NCBI RefSeq assembly: GCF_014202335.1
Contig: NZ_JACHGP010000001.1
Span: 481,804 to 545,803, forward strand
DNA length: 64,000 bases
Source of the DNA: Mycobacterium sp. AZCC_0083
GTDB lineage: Bacteria > Actinomycetota > Actinomycetes > Mycobacteriales > Mycobacteriaceae
Direction of reading: 5' to 3'
Below, piece after piece: positions 58,864-64,000 of the stretch. The notes under the pieces are model-generated. The model ran no database searches. It saw only the letters and a list, made by a program, of their open reading frames with translations, and was not told where the DNA came from. The translations under genes and the position numbers were made by a program. Position 1 is the first letter of the stretch, and the number at the start of each line of letters is the position of its first letter.

Positions 58864-60449
58864 CGCTCATCGGAGACATCGCCACCAACAACGCACGCCG
58901 CTACCCGGACAAGCGGGCGCTCGTCGATGCCGGCCGGTCGCTGACCTGGTCGCAGGTCGACGAGCGGGCCCGGCGACTGGCTGGTTTCATGGCGGGCCAG
59001 GGCCTGGCACCCGGGGACCGGGTGATGGTGATCGCCCGCAATTGCATCGAGTGGCCCGAGATCTCGTTCGGACTGGCCAAGGCCGGCCTGATCGCCGTCC
59101 CGGTGAACATCCGGCTGGCCCCCGACGAGGTGGCCCACGTTCGCGACGACTGTGCCGCACGCGCGGTGATCGTCCACGCCGACCACCGCGACAAGTTCCT
59201 CGACGAACTGAGTGATCTGGCACTGGTTTTGACCATCGGGCCGGACTACGAATCCGCATTGGCGGCGGCTGATCTCGTGCAGCCGCAAATCGACATCGAC
59301 CCTGACGACGTCGCCGTCATCCTCTACACCAGCGGCACCACAGGCCGCGCCAAGGGCGTGATGCACACCCACCGCGGGCTGCTATATCAGGCGGCGGACA
59401 CCAACCTGGTGACCGAAGCCAATCGGTCGGACGTCATGCTGGCGACCACTCCGTTCTTCACGGCGGGCGGCATGGTGCGAACGGTGTCGTGGCTCTATCT
59501 GGGCCAGACCATGGTGATCCACCAGCGCTTCGATCCGCAGGCGGTGATCGACGAGATCGAACGCAGCGCCATCACGTTCACGACGTTCATCCCCACGATG
59601 CTGCATCGGACGCTGGCGATCTTGGAAGACGGCCCGCCGCGGGACATGTCGAGCCTTCGGCGGATCTCCTACGGTTCGGCACCCGTCCCGCCGGGTCTGG
59701 CGCGAAAGGCCATGGACCTGCTCGGCTGCGACCTGCAGCAGCGCTACGGGCTCACCGAATGCGGCGGGCAGGCCACCATTCTCACCCCGCAGGACCACCG
59801 CGACATCGTCGATGGCAGGACGTCGATCGCCACGTCGTGCGGTCACGAGACGCCGATGTGCGCGATCCGGGTCATCTCAAATCATGAAGGAGCGGACGGC
59901 ACCGAATTGCCTCCCGGAGACGTCGGCGAGATCGTCATCGTCAGCCCCGCGAATGCGGTCGGCTATTGGAACCTTCCCGAGCAGACCGCGGAGACGTTCC
60001 GTCCCGACGGGCTGCGCACCGGCGATCTGGGTTACCTCGACGCGGACAACTACCTACACATCACCGGCCGCAGGACCGACCTCATCATCTCCGGCGGGTT
60101 CAACGTCTACCCCGCCGAGATCGAGAGGGTGATCGCCCAGAACCCCAGCGTGGACATGGTGGCGGTCGTCGGTGCACCCGACCAGGAGTGGGGCGAGACG
60201 CCGGTCGCGGTGGTGATTCCCAAGTCCGATGTCCATGACCAGGAGGCTCTGGCCATTGAACTGGCCGCGTTGTGCCGCGCCGAATTGGCCGGCTACAAGC
60301 AGCCCCGGAGGTTCGTGTTCTGGCGCGAGTTCCCGCTGGGCCCGGCTGGCAAGATTCTGAAGCGCGAGATAGCTAACCAGGTAAACCAGGTGGGCGACGC
60401 GGATGCGAAGATGCCGGTATCGACCGGATCGACCGAGGAGCGCGCGTGA
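58860..60449 (+). CDS. Acyl/aryl-CoA synthetase (IpfF-like position)
   Basis: A 529-residue ANL ligase: VILYTSGTTGRAKGVMHTHR, QQRYGLTECGGQATIL, GLRTGDLGYLDADNYLHITG, SGGFNVYPAEIERV, and the catalytic Lys region PLGPAGKILKREI. It activates an acid to the CoA thioester. In the ipf system the ligase (IpfF) supplies ibuprofen-CoA to the Rieske enzyme, and here too the ligase is fused translationally to the Rieske genes. A C-terminal extension of about 20 residues is unusual. Confidence 0.93.
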   Translation: MTLIGDIATNNARRYPDKRALVDAGRSLTWSQVDERARRLAGFMAGQGLAPGDRVMVIARNCIEWPEISFGLAKAGLIAVPVNIRLAPDEVAHVRDDCAARAVIVHADHRDKFLDELSDLALVLTIGPDYESALAAADLVQPQIDIDPDDVAVILYTSGTTGRAKGVMHTHRGLLYQAADTNLVTEANRSDVMLATTPFFTAGGMVRTVSWLYLGQTMVIHQRFDPQAVIDEIERSAITFTTFIPTMLHRTLAILEDGPPRDMSSLRRISYGSAPVPPGLARKAMDLLGCDLQQRYGLTECGGQATILTPQDHRDIVDGRTSIATSCGHETPMCAIRVISNHEGADGTELPPGDVGEIVIVSPANAVGYWNLPEQTAETFRPDGLRTGDLGYLDADNYLHITGRRTDLIISGGFNVYPAEIERVIAQNPSVDMVAVVGAPDQEWGETPVAVVIPKSDVHDQEALAIELAALCRAELAGYKQPRRFVFWREFPLGPAGKILKREIANQVNQVGDADAKMPVSTGSTEERA

Positions 60450-61228
60450 CCGAGCAGATAGACCTAGCCACCATCGAATTCCACGTGACCGATCACGTCG
60501 CCACCGTGGCGCTGAACCGACCCGAGAGGTTGAACAGCTTCACCAAGCAGATGGCCGTTGACCTCACCGCCGCCTGGGCCCGAGTGCGCGACGACGACGA
60601 CATCCGGGTCGCGGTGCTGTGCGCCAACGGTGAGCGGGCCTTCTGCACGGGCATCGACGTCACCGAGGGAACCTGGTGGACGCACCAACCGGTCTTCAAC
60701 CAGGAGGACCCTGGTGCCGTCCTCGGCCCCAGGGGACACAAGGTGTGGAAGCCGGTGATCGCAGCACTGCACGGCATCGTCGCCGGTGGCGCAATGTACT
60801 TCGTCAACGAATGCGATTTCGCGATCTGCAGCGAGACGGCCACGTTCTTTGACCCCCACGCCAACGCAGGCATCGTGTCGGCGCTCGAGCCGATGGGGAT
60901 GCTGGCGCTTGGGGTGCCCTACGGCGAAGTGATGCGCTGGGCGCTGCTGGGCAGCGAGGAACGGATGTCGGCGCAGACCGCGTTGCGGGTCGGGATCGTG
61001 ACCGAAGTCGTGCCCGACGACCAACTGCGCACGCGCGCATCCGAGTTGGCCGCCGAGATCGCCACGAGAAGGCCGCAGGGCATCCAGGGCACGGTGCGGG
61101 CGATGTGGGAGGCTCGTGATCTCACCCCCAGCCTCGCCGCCCGGCACGGCATGTCGTACACCCACATCGGCAACGCCGGGGCCACCCAGGACTCGCTGAA
61201 CAACAAGAAGCGTCCGCGAACTCGATGA
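60446..61228 (+). CDS. Enoyl-CoA hydratase/isomerase family protein
   Basis: A 260-residue crotonase. ERAFCTGIDVTEGTWW and ALHGIVAGGAMYFVNECDF give the oxyanion hole. The usual second Glu segment reads TFFDPHANAGIVSALEPMGM, where the common P-E pair is absent, so simple hydratase chemistry is uncertain; isomerase or hydrolase activity is possible. The ATG overlaps the ligase stop. Confidence 0.88.
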   Translation: MTEQIDLATIEFHVTDHVATVALNRPERLNSFTKQMAVDLTAAWARVRDDDDIRVAVLCANGERAFCTGIDVTEGTWWTHQPVFNQEDPGAVLGPRGHKVWKPVIAALHGIVAGGAMYFVNECDFAICSETATFFDPHANAGIVSALEPMGMLALGVPYGEVMRWALLGSEERMSAQTALRVGIVTEVVPDDQLRTRASELAAEIATRRPQGIQGTVRAMWEARDLTPSLAARHGMSYTHIGNAGATQDSLNNKKRPRTR

Positions 61229-61237
61229 GGAGAACGC

Positions 61238-62728
61238 ATGACTGACACTGCAACCGAGAAGCTGGTGGAGTTCGACCTGCTGATCGGCGGCGAGACGGCG
61301 GCCGCCGCATCGGGAGCCACCTACGACAGCGTGGATCCGTTCACCGGGCTGCCGTGGGCGCGCGTGCCCGACGGTGGTGCCGCCGACGTGGATCGCGCCG
61401 TGGCCGCCGCCCGCGCCGCGCTGAACGGCCCGTGGGGCGAGCTCACGGCGACCGCACGCGGCAAGCTGCTCTGGCGACTCGGCGAGCTCATTGCGCGCGA
61501 GGCGGAGCAGTTGGCCGACCTGGAGGTGCGCGACGGCGGCAAGCTGGTTCGCGAGATGGTCGGCCAGATGCGGGCGCTGCCAGACTACTACTTCTACTAC
61601 GCAGGCCTCGCCGACAAGCTGCAGGGTGAGGTCGTCCCCGTCGACAAGCCGAACTTCTTCGTCTACACCCGGCACGAGCCCGTCGGCGTGGTCGGCGCGA
61701 TCACGCCGTGGAACTCACCGCTGCTCCTGCTGACGTGGAAGCTCGCCGCGGGCCTGGCCGCCGGTTGCACGTTCGTCGTGAAGCCCAGCGACCACACCCC
61801 GACGTCGACGCTCGCGTTCGCGAAGCTGTTCGCCGAGGCGGGTTTTCCGCCTGGCGTGATCAATGTCGTCACCGGCTGGGGCCCGGAGACCGGCGCCGCG
61901 CTGGCATCGCATCCCGACGTCGACAAGATCGCGTTCACCGGATCGACGGCGACCGGCATTCACGTCGGCAAGGCCGCGATCGTGAACATGACCCGGTTCA
62001 CCCTCGAGCTCGGCGGCAAGTCGGCGCAAGTCGTCTTCCCCGACGCCGACCTCGACGCCGCAGCCAACGGCGTGATCGCAGGGGTGTTCGCGGCGACCGG
62101 CCAGACCTGCCTCGCGGGATCGCGGCTGCTCGTCCACGAGAGCGTCGCCGACGCGCTGGTCGAGCGCATCGTGGCACGCGCGGCCACCATCAAACTCGGG
62201 GACCCGAAGGATCCGGAAACCGAGATGGGTCCGGTGTCCAATCAGCCGCAGTACGAAAAGGTGCTGTCGCACTTCGCCTCTGCCCGCGAACAAGGCGCGA
62301 CGATTGCGTACGGCGGCGAGCCAGCCAACGAGCTCGGTGGCTTCTTCGTCAAGCCGACCGTGCTGACCGGAGTCGACCCCTCCATGCGTGCCGTCGCCGA
62401 AGAGGTCTTCGGCCCCGTCCTCGCGGTGATGACGTTCGCCGACGAGAACGAGGCCATCAACGCCGCCAACGACACCGAATTCGGGTTGGCCGCAGGCGTG
62501 TGGACCAAGGACGTCCACCGCGCACACCGGGTGGCCGCCAAACTGCGGGCCGGCACGGTGTGGGTCAACGCGTACCGCGTTGTCGCGCCTCACGTTCCAT
62601 TTGGCGGCATAGGTTACAGCGGCATCGGCCGGGAGAACGGCATCGACGCCGTCAAGGACTTCACCGAGACCAAGGCGGTGTGGGTGGAGCTCTCCGGCGC
62701 CACCCGCGACCCGTTCACCCTCGGCTAG
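61238..62728 (+). CDS. NAD(P)-dependent aldehyde dehydrogenase
   Basis: A 496-residue aldehyde dehydrogenase with TPWNSPLLLLTWKLAAGLAA, the cofactor loop IAFTGSTATGIHVG, base Glu in LELGGKSAQVV and Cys in TGQTCLAGSRL. It resembles hydroxymuconic-semialdehyde or betaine-aldehyde-type members, so oxidation of a meta-cleavage semialdehyde or of the aldehyde freed by the aldolase is plausible. GAGGAG precedes the ATG. Confidence 0.92.
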   Translation: MTDTATEKLVEFDLLIGGETAAAASGATYDSVDPFTGLPWARVPDGGAADVDRAVAAARAALNGPWGELTATARGKLLWRLGELIAREAEQLADLEVRDGGKLVREMVGQMRALPDYYFYYAGLADKLQGEVVPVDKPNFFVYTRHEPVGVVGAITPWNSPLLLLTWKLAAGLAAGCTFVVKPSDHTPTSTLAFAKLFAEAGFPPGVINVVTGWGPETGAALASHPDVDKIAFTGSTATGIHVGKAAIVNMTRFTLELGGKSAQVVFPDADLDAAANGVIAGVFAATGQTCLAGSRLLVHESVADALVERIVARAATIKLGDPKDPETEMGPVSNQPQYEKVLSHFASAREQGATIAYGGEPANELGGFFVKPTVLTGVDPSMRAVAEEVFGPVLAVMTFADENEAINAANDTEFGLAAGVWTKDVHRAHRVAAKLRAGTVWVNAYRVVAPHVPFGGIGYSGIGRENGIDAVKDFTETKAVWVELSGATRDPFTLG

Positions 62729-62749
62729 ACACGAATCAAGGGAGACACC

Positions 62750-63340
62750 ATGACCATCGACTTAGCAGCCGCGGACAAGGTACTGGCCGGTCTGCGCCCA
62801 TTCCCCGTGGCGGTCACCACGATCGACGGCGGCTTCGCGAACGGCCTGATGTCGCTTTCGGCAGGCTCGGCCAGCATCGTGCCCGAGCTCCCCCGTGCCA
62901 CCGTCAGCCTGACCAAGTACAACAGGACGCACGACATGCTGGTCAACTCGGGCGTCTTCGTCATGCACATGCTGTCCGCGGGACCGGACGAGATCGACGC
63001 GTCGATGGACATCATGATGACCCTTGGCGGCTCCTCTGGCCGCGACGGGGACAAGATGGCGAAGCTGCGTACCAGGCCCGGGCTTACGGGCGCGCCGATC
63101 TTGCTCGACGCGCACAGCTACGTGGAGTGCCGGATCACCGGTTCCCTCGACAATGACGAGAACACCATCTTCGTCGGCGACGTGGTTGCGGCCGAGGTGT
63201 TCAGCACGGCGCAACGGCTGCGGATCGGCGAGGCATGGGGCAAGTTGCCGCACGAATGGGTCGAGCAGTACGAGGCGAATCACGAGCCGCAGCTGCAGAG
63301 CGCACGGGACCTGCGGGCGGCTGCCGCGCAATCCGTGTGA
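62750..63340 (+). CDS. Flavin reductase-like domain protein
   Basis: A 196-residue protein with the split-barrel flavin-reductase fold: RPFPVAVTTIDGGFANGLMS and SIVPELPRATVSLTKYNRTH, then SGVFVMHMLSAG. It may supply reduced flavin to a two-component monooxygenase or carry bound FMN itself. No flavin-dependent monooxygenase gene is visible beside it; the acyl-CoA-dehydrogenase-like gene that follows could be one (some such folds are monooxygenases). GGGAG precedes the ATG. Confidence 0.85.
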   Translation: MTIDLAAADKVLAGLRPFPVAVTTIDGGFANGLMSLSAGSASIVPELPRATVSLTKYNRTHDMLVNSGVFVMHMLSAGPDEIDASMDIMMTLGGSSGRDGDKMAKLRTRPGLTGAPILLDAHSYVECRITGSLDNDENTIFVGDVVAAEVFSTAQRLRIGEAWGKLPHEWVEQYEANHEPQLQSARDLRAAAAQSV

Positions 63341-64000
63341 GCGAGCCGCAGACCGGCGCCTGGGAGCTGCCGGAAGAACTAGTGCTGCTGCGAGACACCG
63401 TGCGGCGCTTCATGGATGCGCACGTGCATCCGGTCGAGGAGACACTGGACCACGACACGGTCGGGTTGCCTCGCGAGCAGCTCGTCGAGTTGCAGGACAA
63501 GGCTAGGGAGCTCGGGCTGTGGTCGCTGCAGACGCCCGCGGAGCACGGAGGCGCGGGGCTTTGCGTGCTCGGCCAGGTGGTCGTCGCCGAGGAGGCCGCG
63601 AAATGCCGGATGGGGGCCTTCTTTCCGGCCCTCGGCGCATTCGGCGGCAACCCGCCCAACATCATGTTCAAGGCATCGCCCGAGCAATTCGAGAAGTACG
63701 CCAGGCCCATCGTCGAGGGCACGATGTCCAAGGCGTACACCGCGATCACCGAGGCCTCTGGCGGGTCGGATCCGGCGCGGGCGATCAAACTCAAGGCCGT
63801 CAGAGACGGCGGCGGTGCCAATCCGGATTACGTGCTCAACGGCTCCAAGATGTGGATCTCGCACGCGCCGCACGCCGACTGGGGCGTGATCTACGCCCGC
63901 ACCGGCGAGGGCCGTCAGGGCATTTCGGCTTTCATTCTGGAGAAGGACACGCCTGGCGTCACGTTCAGTCGCATCCCGGTGATGGCATCCTTCGCGCCCT
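63337..64000 (+). CDS. Acyl-CoA dehydrogenase, partial (cut by window end)
   Basis: The first 221 residues are present. WELPEELVLLRDTVRRFMDA opens the N-terminal helical domain, LWSLQTPAEHGGAGL follows, and YTAITEASGGSDPARAIKLK with SKMWISHAPHADWGV form the FAD/substrate region. The catalytic C-terminal part is outside the window. GTG overlaps the flavin-reductase stop. Confidence 0.9.
   Translation, partial: MSEPQTGAWELPEELVLLRDTVRRFMDAHVHPVEETLDHDTVGLPREQLVELQDKARELGLWSLQTPAEHGGAGLCVLGQVVVAEEAAKCRMGAFFPALGAFGGNPPNIMFKASPEQFEKYARPIVEGTMSKAYTAITEASGGSDPARAIKLKAVRDGGGANPDYVLNGSKMWISHAPHADWGVIYARTGEGRQGISAFILEKDTPGVTFSRIPVMASFAP

Overview
The window is high-GC DNA with tightly packed, mostly overlapping genes and frequent GTG starts. 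The gene types point to a mycobacterium-like actinomycete (Mycolicibacterium type): an F420-type LLM oxidoreductase, an NDMA-dependent alcohol dehydrogenase, two mycofactocin-type SDRs, a TIGR00027-type methyltransferase remnant, and many FadE, FadD, P450 and thiolase-like/DUF35 genes. No rRNA, tRNA, transposase or CRISPR array was seen. The whole 64 kb reads as a catabolic island for aromatic, terpenoid or polycyclic acids.

Layout. (1) 0-17.5 kb: a fused acyl-CoA dehydrogenase, nitroreductase, small barrel protein, lipocalin-like protein, PEP-swivel protein, LLM oxidoreductase, P450, TetR and an AveC-like membrane protein. Their promoters share a palindrome TGRCAGT-N2-RCTGYCA ('operator A', five copies), and the TetR at 14618 is the likely regulator. 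This block is interrupted at 7.0-13.2 kb by a self-contained ferredoxin/reductase/P450/TetR operon and two pseudogenes, bounded by 46-bp direct repeats. (2) 17.6-33.7 kb: a second AveC-like protein, an MhpB-type extradiol dioxygenase, an alpha-methylacyl-CoA racemase, a CoA-transferase, a MaoC pair with a tandem-domain TetR, aldehyde and alcohol dehydrogenases, a Gfo/Idh protein, and a P450-crotonase-DUF35-SDR-NTF2 operon. Most promoters carry TGACA-N4-TGTCA ('operator C'). (3) 33.7-47.5 kb: an orphan CoxIII/COX4-like membrane trio, mycofactocin-type SDRs, a P450, an acyl-CoA dehydrogenase, a thiolase-like/DUF35 pair, an ACMSD-like amidohydrolase, a TetR, an 818-residue tandem CoA-transferase and a hotdog protein. 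The last four lie around two copies of 'operator D'. (4) 47.6-64 kb: two divergent operons. The leftward one holds C-C hydrolase, hydratase, aldolase, a two-gene acyl-CoA dehydrogenase, a thiolase-like protein and a CoA ligase. The rightward one holds thiolase-like, DUF35, Rieske alpha, Rieske beta, CoA ligase, crotonase, ALDH, flavin reductase and an acyl-CoA dehydrogenase that runs off the window.

How the genes may work together (inference). The order thiolase-like, DUF35, Rieske alpha/beta, CoA ligase at 55.4-60.4 kb is the gene set of the ibuprofen ipfDEABF system, in which an aryl-acetic or 2-arylpropionic acid is activated to its CoA thioester, ipso-dioxygenated, and released as a catechol by loss of the acyl-CoA side chain. 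The window also holds every lower-pathway step for such a catechol: extradiol cleavage (18761), C-C hydrolysis (54094), hydration (53276) and aldol cleavage (52512). It also has an AMACR-type racemase (19564) suited to 2-methyl-branched acyl-CoAs. The distant dioxygenase and the hydrolase operon share operator C, so the split pathway looks co-regulated. The real substrate cannot be read from the sequence.
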